This document shows positions 9,036 through 17,535 of a DNA stretch of 64,000 nucleotides, piece by piece. A program made the translations under genes and the position numbers. The stretch is taken from positions 313,890 through 377,889 of the forward strand of contig NZ_JACSQI010000003.1 in NCBI RefSeq assembly GCF_014836715.1. Reading direction: 5' to 3'. This DNA comes from Escherichia whittamii. GTDB lineage: Bacteria > Pseudomonadota > Gammaproteobacteria > Enterobacterales > Enterobacteriaceae. Below the pieces are notes generated by a model, which was not told where the DNA came from, did no database searches, and was given only the letters and a program-made list of their open reading frames with translations. Position 1 is the first letter of the stretch; every line of letters begins with the position of its first letter.

Positions 9036-9704
9036 TCAGTGTTTATTTCTTTCTTTTCTATACTCCTCCATCCCCTCCTGAACATCCTCATGAAAACTAA
9101 CCCTATTATCGTCTTTAAAAACAATCGCCACATCACAAAACTCTTTCAATAAATTCAAGCTATGTGAAACCATCAAAAAGCTAGACTCTTTATGCCTTTC
9201 TTTAAACAATTGAGCGCACTTCTCTTTAAACCTGGCATCACCGACCGCTGTTACTTCATCGACGATATAATAATCAAACTTAAATGCCATGCTTAAACCA
9301 AAGCCTAAACGCGATCGCATACCAGATGAGTAAGTTTTAATCGGCATATCAAAATACTTGCCGAGTTCGGCAAATTCTTCAACAAACTCTATTTTCTCTT
9401 TCAATTCTTCTTGCTTCGCATATAAACGCGCAACAAATTTTACGTTTTCGCGTCCGGTTAAACTTCCCTGAAATCCACCTGCGAGGCCGACTGGCCATGA
9501 TATCGTTTTATTGGTGATGATCTTTCCACTATCGGGGCGGTCAATGCCGCCAATCATTCTCAGTAACGTTGATTTACCTGCACCATTACGACCAATAAAG
9601 GCAACGCTTTTTCCCGAAGGGATTTCGATGTTTAAATCCTTAAACACATAGTGTCGCCCCGTTGGCGTGCGATATGACTTCGTCAAATTCTCAATCTTAA
9701 TCAT
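9036..9704 (-). CDS. kpsT: KpsT, ATP-binding subunit of the group 2 capsule ABC exporter
   Basis: The 222-residue ATPase energises export of the lipid-linked capsule chain across the inner membrane with KpsM. Visible are Walker A GRNGAGKST (about 38-46), the signature motif YSSGMRSRLGFG, Walker B YYIVDEVTAVGD, and the switch histidine in MVSHS. Its start overlaps the kpsM stop by four bases, so the two subunits are coupled. It is conserved group 2 region 3 DNA, clearly richer in GC than region 2 just downstream, and marks the junction where serotype-specific cassettes are exchanged. Confidence 0.98.
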   Translation of the reverse strand: MIKIENLTKSYRTPTGRHYVFKDLNIEIPSGKSVAFIGRNGAGKSTLLRMIGGIDRPDSGKIITNKTISWPVGLAGGFQGSLTGRENVKFVARLYAKQEELKEKIEFVEEFAELGKYFDMPIKTYSSGMRSRLGFGLSMAFKFDYYIVDEVTAVGDARFKEKCAQLFKERHKESSFLMVSHSLNLLKEFCDVAIVFKDDNRVSFHEDVQEGMEEYRKERNKH

Positions 9705-10477
9705 GATGTCAGCATTGCCTCCTCACGAGTTCGGTATAATGCCAGACCAATGAACAGAGTTATCAATGTGAACATTGCCAGGTAGTTCAGACTCACGCCT
9801 TCGCTGATATAGCCAGGCATAACTGCCTCGCGGCTTAACTCCACGACATGCACTAATGGGTTCCAGAGCAGATATGACCAGTATTGCTTAGGAATTGAGT
9901 GCAGAGGGAACATAATGCAGGAGATGAAATAAAGAGGCTTAAGAAGTATCGGCAGAACCTTTTGCATTTCGGGGAAGGTTTTACCAACGACCATGAATAT
10001 TAAGCCAATGCTGCATGAAAATATGATCAGCAGACTCCAGGTGCCGACAAGTTGTAAAAAATTTGTTATCTCGAAATATTCACCTGCCATCCAGACGATA
10101 AGCATGAGCAATATATAAACAGCAACGTAAATCAGTGTCTCAAGCAGTGCACGTGCAATGATCGTATCGATGGGTTTTACTGGTCGATAATTAAACAGCC
10201 CCTGGTTCGCTTCAATAGCACCTACAGAACGATTGCTGATACTGCTAAAGATAAAAAAGGGAATCAGACCATTAAGTAAAAACACCGGGAACGAGATATC
10301 TGGCATCGTGCGGTGCATAATGTAACCAAAAATGCCCAACAGTATCAGCAAATGCGCGGAGGGTTCGAGAATCGCCCACAGATATCCCAGACGAAACTTA
10401 CCAAAGCGTGTTCGTATTTCTCGTAGAAATAATGCCTCTACGGTGACTTTCTGGACTTCAAATCCACTTCTTGCCAT
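9701..10477 (-). CDS. kpsM: KpsM, membrane subunit of the group 2 capsule ABC exporter
   Basis: ABC-2 family permease with about six hydrophobic segments that forms the capsule export channel with KpsT. The open frame extends upstream to 10537, but those extra 20 codons translate the JUMPstart element. The start at ATG 10477 gives MARSGFEVQKV, 258 residues, the length I recall for group 2 KpsM, with AGGA upstream. The C-terminus overlaps kpsT. It is the first gene of the region 3-region 2 transcript and follows a long untranslated leader. Confidence 0.97.
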   Translation of the reverse strand: MARSGFEVQKVTVEALFLREIRTRFGKFRLGYLWAILEPSAHLLILLGIFGYIMHRTMPDISFPVFLLNGLIPFFIFSSISNRSVGAIEANQGLFNYRPVKPIDTIIARALLETLIYVAVYILLMLIVWMAGEYFEITNFLQLVGTWSLLIIFSCSIGLIFMVVGKTFPEMQKVLPILLKPLYFISCIMFPLHSIPKQYWSYLLWNPLVHVVELSREAVMPGYISEGVSLNYLAMFTLITLFIGLALYRTREEAMLTS

Positions 10478-10500
10478 TTGATGATGTGATCCTAATCTCT

Positions 10501-10544
10501 TCAGGTACGCTACCGCCCTTGGCTTAACAGCTACCAATACACTG
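10501..10544 (-). promoter_or_regulatory. JUMPstart element with ops site upstream of kpsM
   Basis: Read on the minus strand the segment contains GGTAGCTGTTAAGCC followed by GGGCGGTAGCGTACC, a match to the JUMPstart sequence found upstream of polysaccharide operons. The ops core GGCGGTAGCGTA occupies 10517-10506. In established systems ops pauses RNA polymerase and recruits RfaH, which suppresses termination across long capsule and O-antigen operons. It lies about 30 bases before the kpsM ATG, as in other group 2 loci. Confidence 0.95.
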
Positions 10545-11615
10545 GAAGTAATACTTGTTTGTAATTGGATAAAATTCGTTCAGACGGTTTAACTTTTTAA
10601 TAGTCGCGAACAATTTCAGCAGAAATTATTTCCGCAGGGATAAATTAAGCTATTTCCGCCTCGTTTCTTCTATTCCATTCTTCAGGCATAAATGTATTCG
10701 GTCTTCTGGTAATTTCAGAAAACTGGCCGTTTTAGAATGTAGAGTTAATTTCTCAGAAAATTATGCGTAACTCTTTTTGCTTAACCCACATGGTTTAAAA
10801 AGACGTAAAACACCATGCGTTCTGGATTACTCCGGAACACATGAGTCACTAATTCCCTGAGAAATTATTTTCATTATTACTATTAACTACTTGATTATAA
10901 TGCTCCCCTATGAACTTTATACGTAGCAACATCTGCAACCTGCCTTACACCAGAACGCACGCGATTTATTACCAATAAATTGTTTACCGAGAAACTATTT
11001 CCCTATTTAAAATTCACTCATGTACTTCTTATTTATATCTACAGCCCCCTCTTTGCGGTCATATTTGTGATTTCAATCACATTTAAACGATGTTATTTAA
11101 ATCGCGTAAATAATCCCGACGGCAATTATTGTTGTCGATTAAAATACATGTCTTGATTATTTAGTGTGTTTATTTTAACCAGCATTATAGCCAGCACCAT
11201 CCCTCAGTAGATATACCTGAGCAGACATTGTTTCAAACCGACGGATAGTTTCTGTGGAAATTATTATACTTATTTAAAATTTCCCTTCTGATTGTATCCA
11301 GGAATTTTAGTAATTTCCAGGCTACACAAAATACAGATCACACAAGAATTATCCTATATGTTTTGACCTATCAATTGCCACCTAATGATTTATTGCATCT
11401 ATTAATAATCATGATGTATTGCCACACGTAAGCATATTTACAGGACGCTAGGCTGTTTCAGGAGAGAACTCGTATCTGTCGTTTTGCAGAACATTCAGTG
11501 ATGGCGGGAATGGGATATTTCTTATTGCAAAAATATTTAACTCGGTGAGTGGATAAGAAGATTATACACTCACCTTTCGGACTGAATTTCACAGGTAAGG
11601 AATTTACCGAAACAC
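10545..11615. other. long non-coding leader/upstream region between kpsM and gspM
   Basis: About 1.07 kb with no credible gene. It is AT-rich and holds the candidate capsule promoter and most of the untranslated kpsM leader. An imperfect hairpin, GGTGAGTG at 11544-11551 pairing with CACTCACC at 11567-11574, lies just after the gspM stop and may end the gsp transcript, although its T-run is displaced. The AT-richness fits H-NS binding. Nothing resembles an insertion sequence. Confidence 0.6.
11203..11236 (-). promoter_or_regulatory. candidate PR3 promoter of kpsMT and capsule region 2
   Basis: On the minus strand TTGAAA (11236-11231) is followed after 15 bases by TATATC (11215-11210). A start near 11203 would give a leader of roughly 730 nucleotides before kpsM, close to the published PR3 start, which I recall as about 740 bases upstream of kpsM. 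The published promoter is said to have a good -10 and a poor -35, and is modulated by H-NS and SlyA. The spacer here is short, so the exact boxes are tentative. Confidence 0.4.
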
Positions 11616-12152
11616 TTATCCTCTTATCAACTCCAGTCGCTGCACATTCACCATCCCTGGCTTCTCACCCGCACTGACATCAATTTGTGTCACCCGCAGC
11701 GCAAACTTTTCATTCAGCGTATTGAGCCAGTTCAGCAGGTCATTAAACACCACAGGTTCTATCCAGACCTGGATATTCTCCCCGCGCTCGGCTATCCGCT
11801 TGATGACCACAGAATGCGCAGAAGCACTGTCACTGATGACCCGCGATACCTGTGCAGGCGTGGTTGTGGTGGATTTTCGCGCCGCATTAATGTCCGGCGC
11901 GGCGCTCTTCAGTCGCGCGTTCATCGCCACCAGCTGTTGCAACATCGTCTCCTGTTGCTCAATCCGTTCGCTCAAAGGCTGCCAGATGAGGACGTAATAT
12001 CCGGCGCTAAACAGAAACACCGCCGCTGCCAGTAACATGCCCTTTTCACGCGGCGAACGCCCCGCCAGGTGTTGTGCCAGCCAGTGTTCGCCACGGCTTA
12101 ACTGGCGCTCACGCCATTGCTGAAAATAGTGAATAAATTTATCGCGTAACAT
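11616..12152 (-). CDS. gspM: GspM, type II secretion inner-membrane assembly protein
   Basis: A 178-residue bitopic protein: a basic cytoplasmic N-terminus, one hydrophobic segment (about 38-56, GMLLAAAVFLFSAGYYVLIW), then a coiled coil and a periplasmic ferredoxin-like domain. It belongs to the inner-membrane platform with GspL, C and F and stabilises GspL. It is the last gene of the operon; its ATG is separated from the gspL stop by one base. The sequence corresponds to the second E. coli T2SS (YghD in K-12). Confidence 0.95.
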   Translation of the reverse strand: MLRDKFIHYFQQWRERQLSRGEHWLAQHLAGRSPREKGMLLAAAVFLFSAGYYVLIWQPLSERIEQQETMLQQLVAMNARLKSAAPDINAARKSTTTTPAQVSRVISDSASAHSVVIKRIAERGENIQVWIEPVVFNDLLNWLNTLNEKFALRVTQIDVSAGEKPGMVNVQRLELIRG

Positions 12153-12153
12153 G

Positions 12154-13332
12154 TTATTTCCTCCGCAACGTTACGCCGCCGGAAACCGCATCACCCTCTT
12201 TCTGTAACGCGTCCTGTTGCACAACATAATCAGCCGCCAGTGCGCTACGCAGTTTGTCGAAGCTGGCAAAGTTCGCGGCCCGCAACTGGAGGTGAAGAGT
12301 CTGGCGTTTTTGATCAAAGGTGAAACCACGCATCTCGATGTCGGAAAGTGACGCCGTTTTCAGGGTGCTGGCGATCGCTGACAATTCTGCGAGCAGCCAG
12401 GTATCGTCGGCCTGTGGGCGATATTTTTTCAGTGCCATCGTCACCTGGGAGCGCAAATTCACAATCCGTTTTTGCTCCGGGAACAGCGTTAAGAACTGTT
12501 TCTCAGCCTGGGCGCGGCTTTGCGCCACCTGTTCGCTGACACTCCATAACGTCACGCCCCTTTCCACGACTAACGCCGCCAGGATAATCAATACCGGCAG
12601 AATCATCACCCGCCAGCGCGCCCACTGTTTTCGGTAGCTGACACGAGGCTGCCACGGTCCAGTTAGCAGGTTCCCTTCCGGTTCGCCATAAGCGGTAATG
12701 GCGGGCAGAGTCGTAACTGTCAGGTGTTCAGCATCTGCGCCAGCCCATGCAGATAGCTCTCCCTGCGCGATCCCGACCACGGTTAGCGAAAGCGGTAAAT
12801 CCTGCTCATTGAGCTGGGCGCGGAACATCACCGGAGCCAGCGCCCGCCCGGCGCTCCATCCCCGGCATTCATCGATGCGGCAGATAACCCGTTGCGCATC
12901 GCCAGCCATATAGCCACAAGGAATGGACATCCAGTCCGGCGCAACGGTAGCGCGGGTAATGCCGTTTTCCTGCAACCATTGCGCAATGTTGCGCATATGC
13001 TGCTGGTGAATCACTGCCACGGTTGCCAGTTGCTGGTCGATTTTCAACGGCGCAAAATGCAGTTCGTCGATATCCTGGTTCAGCTCTTCTTCCAGTAAGG
13101 CGGGCAGAATAGTGGGTATCTGCTTGCGAGGGACATCAGGCAGTTCAACCTGCCAGACGCTGATCCATTCGCCGGGAATGTAGACTCGAATCGCATCAGT
13201 TTGCAGCCATTGCTGGAGCTGTTCGTTGTCAACGTCAGACCAGATGCCGTGCTCCACGTCGGTGGTACGGTGCTGCCAACGGATGGGATCGGAGGCGCAA
13301 AGCGGGATAAAAATCTCAAGCATGGAACTCAC
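12154..13332 (-). CDS. gspL: GspL, type II secretion inner-membrane protein
   Basis: At 392 residues, this has a cytoplasmic actin-like domain (about 1-235) that docks the ATPase GspE, one membrane segment near 243-260 (VMILPVLIILAALVVERGV) and a periplasmic ferredoxin-like domain that pairs with GspM. It overlaps the gspK stop by four bases. The length is normal for a complete GspL, so it does not look like a remnant. Confidence 0.95.
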   Translation of the reverse strand: MSSMLEIFIPLCASDPIRWQHRTTDVEHGIWSDVDNEQLQQWLQTDAIRVYIPGEWISVWQVELPDVPRKQIPTILPALLEEELNQDIDELHFAPLKIDQQLATVAVIHQQHMRNIAQWLQENGITRATVAPDWMSIPCGYMAGDAQRVICRIDECRGWSAGRALAPVMFRAQLNEQDLPLSLTVVGIAQGELSAWAGADAEHLTVTTLPAITAYGEPEGNLLTGPWQPRVSYRKQWARWRVMILPVLIILAALVVERGVTLWSVSEQVAQSRAQAEKQFLTLFPEQKRIVNLRSQVTMALKKYRPQADDTWLLAELSAIASTLKTASLSDIEMRGFTFDQKRQTLHLQLRAANFASFDKLRSALAADYVVQQDALQKEGDAVSGGVTLRRK

Positions 13333-14306
13333 TCACTTTCTCCTGTCTGATGCCAGAGAACCGAAAAGTGTTGTGGTCCCATACGGACAATTAACGAGTT
13401 CATCGTCAGTTCAATCTCATTCACGGTGATATCTGAACGCAGCCAGAAGTAATTGCTGTCCACGCTCAGGACGGTTTTTAGCTGTTTTTTAGTACGCTCA
13501 TCGACGTCAGCAAGTAGCGGCTGCGCGAGAAACTGATCGACATCTTCCCAGCCCTTCGCCGGACGTTGTTGTAATAATGCCCGCGCCTGAACAGGGCTTA
13601 ACCATGGGTCAAACAGTGCCTCAAGAATCACGCTTTGCGTGACGTCTAAGGTGTTGATGTTGATTTGTTGGCGGGTCATCGGTAACGCACAGACCAGCGG
13701 TTTGAGTTTTTGATAAAGTCCGGCGTCCATTCCCTGTACCACGCGCATCTCGCTGATTTCAGCCAGCGGTTGATTAGCGGCGTAGAACGGCACCGAGCGG
13801 GCGAGATACTCGCTGTCTTCACGACCCAGACGCGTCTGCACGCTGCGGTCCTCGTCAATAAACTCCCACAGGCTTTCGGCTATCAGTTCGGCCCGATAAG
13901 CAGGTACGTCGAGGCGCGAGATCAGGGCAATCAGTTGTTGTACCGCGAGCGGACGCGACGCCGTTGTCGGTTGAGCAAGGGCATTCAGGTTGAAGCAGGC
14001 CTGTGCGTCGCGCAGGGTAACGGCAATTTGCCCCTGGGGCAGAGGGAAAAAACGAGGGCCAGAAGCCCACGGCTGTGCCAGATGCACACGTTTTTCATTT
14101 TTCAGGCTCAGACTGAGCGCACTCAGCGCCAGGCTTTCTGCACTGGCGCTATACCACAGCGCCTGCTGGTACTCCTGCTGGCTGCGCGTTCTTCCCAGTT
14201 GCTGCTGCATCCGGCCCGAAAGCGTGATGGTCACCAGCATCATGACCGCCAACAATACCAGCACCACGACCAGTGCCATTCCGCGTTTTGGTGGTGAGGT
14301 GATCAT
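13329..14306 (-). CDS. gspK: GspK, minor pseudopilin
   Basis: A 325-residue minor pseudopilin, the largest of the set, which caps the pseudopilus tip with GspI and GspJ. The leader ends KRG and is followed by the hydrophobic N-helix MALVVVLVLLAVMMLV; cleavage is expected after the glycine by the prepilin peptidase. Unlike other pseudopilins it lacks Glu at mature position 5, which is normal for GspK. It overlaps gspJ by four bases at its start and gspL by four bases at its end. Confidence 0.95.
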   Translation of the reverse strand: MITSPPKRGMALVVVLVLLAVMMLVTITLSGRMQQQLGRTRSQQEYQQALWYSASAESLALSALSLSLKNEKRVHLAQPWASGPRFFPLPQGQIAVTLRDAQACFNLNALAQPTTASRPLAVQQLIALISRLDVPAYRAELIAESLWEFIDEDRSVQTRLGREDSEYLARSVPFYAANQPLAEISEMRVVQGMDAGLYQKLKPLVCALPMTRQQININTLDVTQSVILEALFDPWLSPVQARALLQQRPAKGWEDVDQFLAQPLLADVDERTKKQLKTVLSVDSNYFWLRSDITVNEIELTMNSLIVRMGPQHFSVLWHQTGESE

Positions 14307-14908
14307 GATAATTGCGGCCCGCGTAACAACCAGATGCGTTCAATCTCGCCCCATTGTGGCGAATGCAGAGTCATGCGCACCGCCACAGGGATCGCCTGCC
14401 CTGACGACCAGCTCGCCTGCCAGCGCGTGCCGTCGTAGAACTGCAAACGAAGCGAATCCGCCGGGATTAATTTTTGCGTTGTCGGCTGCACGCTGCCTGC
14501 TGCATCGGTCAGCGGCCAGGACAATCGTTCAAGATAACCGTCATGAATGCGGTAACCGACGGTGAGCAGATGACTGCGCGGCAGGCGCATCAACGGATTA
14601 ACCACGCCGCCACGCACAAAGCGCATTCCTTCACTCTCAGACGCCAGCACGCCAACGCCCGCCAGTAACGCAGGTTCTCGCTGCCCCTGCTCGCCTCTTA
14701 CCGTGCGCGGCATCATTTGTGTCAGATCGTGGGTCAGAAAACTCATCGTTTGCTGCATGAGGTTTAGTTTTTGATCGTGTTCGTCGACGGCGCTATTCAC
14801 GCGCGTGACGCAGTTTGTCACCTGCTGCGCCATCAGCGCCAGTGAGGCAAAAATGGCGATTGCCACCAGCATTTCCAGTAACGTAAAACCAGCGTGGGTC
14901 CTTTTCAC
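14303..14908 (-). CDS. gspJ: GspJ, minor pseudopilin
   Basis: A 201-residue minor pseudopilin with the class III leader MKRTHAG followed by FTLLEMLVAIAIFASLAL; the Glu at mature position 5 is present. It forms the tip complex with GspI and GspK. Start and stop overlap gspI and gspK by four bases each, consistent with coupled translation in the gsp operon. Confidence 0.95.
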   Translation of the reverse strand: MKRTHAGFTLLEMLVAIAIFASLALMAQQVTNCVTRVNSAVDEHDQKLNLMQQTMSFLTHDLTQMMPRTVRGEQGQREPALLAGVGVLASESEGMRFVRGGVVNPLMRLPRSHLLTVGYRIHDGYLERLSWPLTDAAGSVQPTTQKLIPADSLRLQFYDGTRWQASWSSGQAIPVAVRMTLHSPQWGEIERIWLLRGPQLS

Positions 14909-15276
14909 TGTTGGCCTCCCACGGCGCTAAACCAGGCGCGTCGTGACTGAATCACCCGCGAAAAGTCTTCGTGAAGACTGACTTCAATATCCACCGCCTG
15001 GAGCAGCGCATTGCCTGTATTCAGTGGAATCGTTCGCCAGTACCAGCGGTTTCCGGCCATATCACTCTCGCCCTGATGCCTGACCGCCCGCTGCTCGCGG
15101 GTCATCAGGTAGAGCAATGCGGTCTGGTTTTCGGCCACCCAACCAGCCACCGTTTTCTCCTCAAGAACTTGCTGATTACTCAGCGCACCGCTGGCAATCT
15201 GTAGTACCGCCGTGACCGCCAGCGCAAAAATCGCCAGCGCGAGCATCACTTCCAGCAACGTAAATCCGCGCTTCAT
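14905..15276 (-). CDS. gspI: GspI, minor pseudopilin
   Basis: A 123-residue minor pseudopilin with a short leader MKRG and the N-methylation motif FTLLEVMLALAIFALAVTA. It nucleates the pseudopilus tip with J and K. It overlaps both neighbours by four bases. The length is typical of GspI. Confidence 0.95.
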   Translation of the reverse strand: MKRGFTLLEVMLALAIFALAVTAVLQIASGALSNQQVLEEKTVAGWVAENQTALLYLMTREQRAVRHQGESDMAGNRWYWRTIPLNTGNALLQAVDIEVSLHEDFSRVIQSRRAWFSAVGGQQ

Positions 15277-15836
15277 GGCAACTTCTCATCACATTGATTG
15301 AGGGATAACGCGCCATCGTGCGCCAGCTTTACCGCCCAACATGCGTTTTGCGCAGCAGCGTAAAAACGCAGCGTAAACGGCGTGGCGGGTTCAAAAGGCG
15401 AAAAACGGATCTGCGGCGTCTTCTTTTTCGCCTCTTTTTGCAGCTCCAGTTCAATATCATGCAGCGTCAGGCGGCGACGTTGCAGCTCCAGCGCATACTC
15501 CTTCTGCCAGATATCACTTCCGGGTTGTAACAGCATCTGCACCTGTTTCGGCACCGTAACCTGTGCCGATAACCGGGTCGCAGAAACAGGCAACCACTGC
15601 CCCTGACGACGCTGCATAAACTGGTAGCCTGGTGGGTCGATTAACACACCGAGTGTTTGTCCTTCAATCACCGCCCTGTCCTTAAACTGCGCAAAGCGAG
15701 TCAGAAAATCCTGTGCCGCTTTTTTCGCGGGCGGTTCAGAACGGCTCGCAAAAGTCTGCACCACGCCAGCACTGGCAAGGCCGATAAGGAAAATCACCAG
15801 CATGATTTCCAGAAGAGTGAATCCGCGTCTGGGCAC
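15273..15836 (-). CDS. gspH: GspH, minor pseudopilin
   Basis: A 187-residue pseudopilin with the leader MPRRG, then FTLLEIMLVIFLIGLASAG. GspH links the tip complex to the GspG shaft. It lies three bases after the gspG stop and overlaps gspI at its end. Nothing in it looks disrupted. Confidence 0.95.
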   Translation of the reverse strand: MPRRGFTLLEIMLVIFLIGLASAGVVQTFASRSEPPAKKAAQDFLTRFAQFKDRAVIEGQTLGVLIDPPGYQFMQRRQGQWLPVSATRLSAQVTVPKQVQMLLQPGSDIWQKEYALELQRRRLTLHDIELELQKEAKKKTPQIRFSPFEPATPFTLRFYAAAQNACWAVKLAHDGALSLNQCDEKLP

Positions 15837-15839
15837 TGA

Positions 15840-16295
15840 TTACTGAAACTCCTGCAAATTCCAGTTACCGATATCTGCGCCAGCGCCTTCTCCGTTTTCC
15901 TGACCATCCGCCCCTAAGGTGTAAACATCAAACAGTCCTTTTTCACCGGGGCTGAGATACTGATAATCATTGCCCCACGGATCCTTTGGCAGTCGTTTGA
16001 TGTATCCACCGGTACGGTAGTTGCGGGAATCCGCCATATTAGCCGGTTGCTGGATCAGCGCCTCCAGCCCCTGCTCGGTGGTCGGATAACGCCCGTTATC
16101 CAGTCGGTACATATCCAGCGCGTTTTCCAGCGCCACGATATCGCTAATGGCTTTTTGCCTGTCTGCTTTCTCTTTGTTGCCCAACAGGTTAGGCACCACC
16201 AGGCTTGCCAGAACGCCAAGAATAACAATCACCACCATTACTTCCAGCAGGGTAAAACCTGCCCGTGGTTTTTGCGTGCGAGATAACGAATTCAT
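15840..16295 (-). CDS. gspG: GspG, major pseudopilin
   Basis: The subunit that polymerises into the pseudopilus. The frame opens at 16322, but ATG 16295 is chosen: it is preceded by GGAG at proper spacing and gives MNSLSRTQKPRAG with the cleavage site before FTLLEVMVVIVILGVLASLVVPNL, 151 residues. The C-terminal half has the calcium-binding loop residues and the typical DPWGNDYQY signature of GspG. The chosen start overlaps no neighbour; the longer version would overlap gspF. Confidence 0.95.
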   Translation of the reverse strand: MNSLSRTQKPRAGFTLLEVMVVIVILGVLASLVVPNLLGNKEKADRQKAISDIVALENALDMYRLDNGRYPTTEQGLEALIQQPANMADSRNYRTGGYIKRLPKDPWGNDYQYLSPGEKGLFDVYTLGADGQENGEGAGADIGNWNLQEFQ

Positions 16296-16311
16296 GTGAT
16301 AACTCCGTAAA

Positions 16312-17535
16312 TTACATTCCAACCATATTGTTCAGTTGCAGCATCGGTTCAAGGATGGCGATGACGATAAACAGCACCACGCCCGCCATCATCACCACCA
16401 GCGCAGGCTCAAACAGTCCTAATGCCAGTCCTACCTGGGTATCAAATTCCCGTTCCTGGTTAACTGCGGCCTGCTCAAGCATGGTTTCCAGTTCGCCGCT
16501 CTGTTCGCCGGAGGCGATCATGTACAGCATCATTGGCGGGAACAGCCGCAACTCCGCCAGCGCGGCGCGCAGACTGCTTCCTTCGCGGACGCGATCTGCC
16601 GCCAGCAGCAGTTGTTGTTCGACATAGCGATTTGCCGACACGGCGGCGGCGGTCTGAATGCCTTCCAGTAGCGGAACACTGCTGGCGGTGAGGATGCTTA
16701 ACGTGCGGGAAAAGCGCGCCGTATTCAGTCCGCGCGCAACACGCCCCGTCACGGGCAGGCACAGCAAAGTTTTATCCCAGCGCAGGCGCATAGCAGGGTT
16801 TTTGAGTAGCCGTTGCCCCAGCACCAGAAGCCCCAGCAGGCCCGCCAGCCAGTAAACGCCGCTGGTCTGTAACGCGTCGCTCATGGCAATAAGCGCGCGG
16901 GTGGAAGCGGGCAGCGCGTGTCCAAGATGATCGAACTGTTCGATGATTTTCGGCACTACCGCCGTCAGCAAAATAGTGACCACGCCCGTTGCCACCACCA
17001 GCAATACCAGCGGATAGAGCATGGCCTGCAGCAGGCGTGATTTCAGGCGCTGGCGCTGTTCGGTGTAATCCGCCAGGCGATTGAGCACCACGTCGAGATG
17101 CCCGGATTTTTCTCCGGCAGCCACCATCGAACAAAACAGGGAATCAAAGACGCGGGGATGTTCGCGCAGGCTGTCCGAGAGGGTGTAACCTTCCTGAATC
17201 CGGCTGCGTAGCGCCATTCCGAGACTTTTTACATGCAGTTTTTCACTTTGCTCACTGACCGCCTGTAAGCAGGTTTCCAGCGGCATTGCTGCCTGCACCA
17301 GCGTTGCCAGTTGGCGAGTGAACAGCGCCAGATCTGCCGCCGCCACGCGACGATGTGCGTGCCGCCGACGCTGCAACATTCCCCCTGACGAAGCATTCAG
17401 CCGGGCTTCAATGTGCACGGGAATGAGCTCTTTACCGCGTAACAACTGGCGGGCATGACGCGCGGAATCCGCCTCAATCATGCCTTTGGTTTTGCGACCA
17501 TTGCGCTGTAGCGCCTGATAGTAAAACAGTGCCAT
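16312..17535 (-). CDS. gspF: GspF, type II secretion inner-membrane platform protein
   Basis: A 407-residue polytopic protein with two repeated cytoplasmic helical domains and three membrane segments (near 170-200, 220-245 and 375-400). It is the platform on which GspE drives pseudopilus assembly. The duplicated motif can be seen as FCSMVAAGEKSGHLDVVLNRL in the first half and LYMIASGEQSGELETMLEQA in the second. The ATG immediately follows the gspE stop region. Confidence 0.96.
   Translation of the reverse strand: MALFYYQALQRNGRKTKGMIEADSARHARQLLRGKELIPVHIEARLNASSGGMLQRRRHAHRRVAAADLALFTRQLATLVQAAMPLETCLQAVSEQSEKLHVKSLGMALRSRIQEGYTLSDSLREHPRVFDSLFCSMVAAGEKSGHLDVVLNRLADYTEQRQRLKSRLLQAMLYPLVLLVVATGVVTILLTAVVPKIIEQFDHLGHALPASTRALIAMSDALQTSGVYWLAGLLGLLVLGQRLLKNPAMRLRWDKTLLCLPVTGRVARGLNTARFSRTLSILTASSVPLLEGIQTAAAVSANRYVEQQLLLAADRVREGSSLRAALAELRLFPPMMLYMIASGEQSGELETMLEQAAVNQEREFDTQVGLALGLFEPALVVMMAGVVLFIVIAILEPMLQLNNMVGM

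Noticed and set aside
10478-10537. KpsM N-terminal extension of 20 residues
   Set aside because: The extra codons translate the JUMPstart/ops element, and the family start is the ATG at 10477 with its own AGGA.
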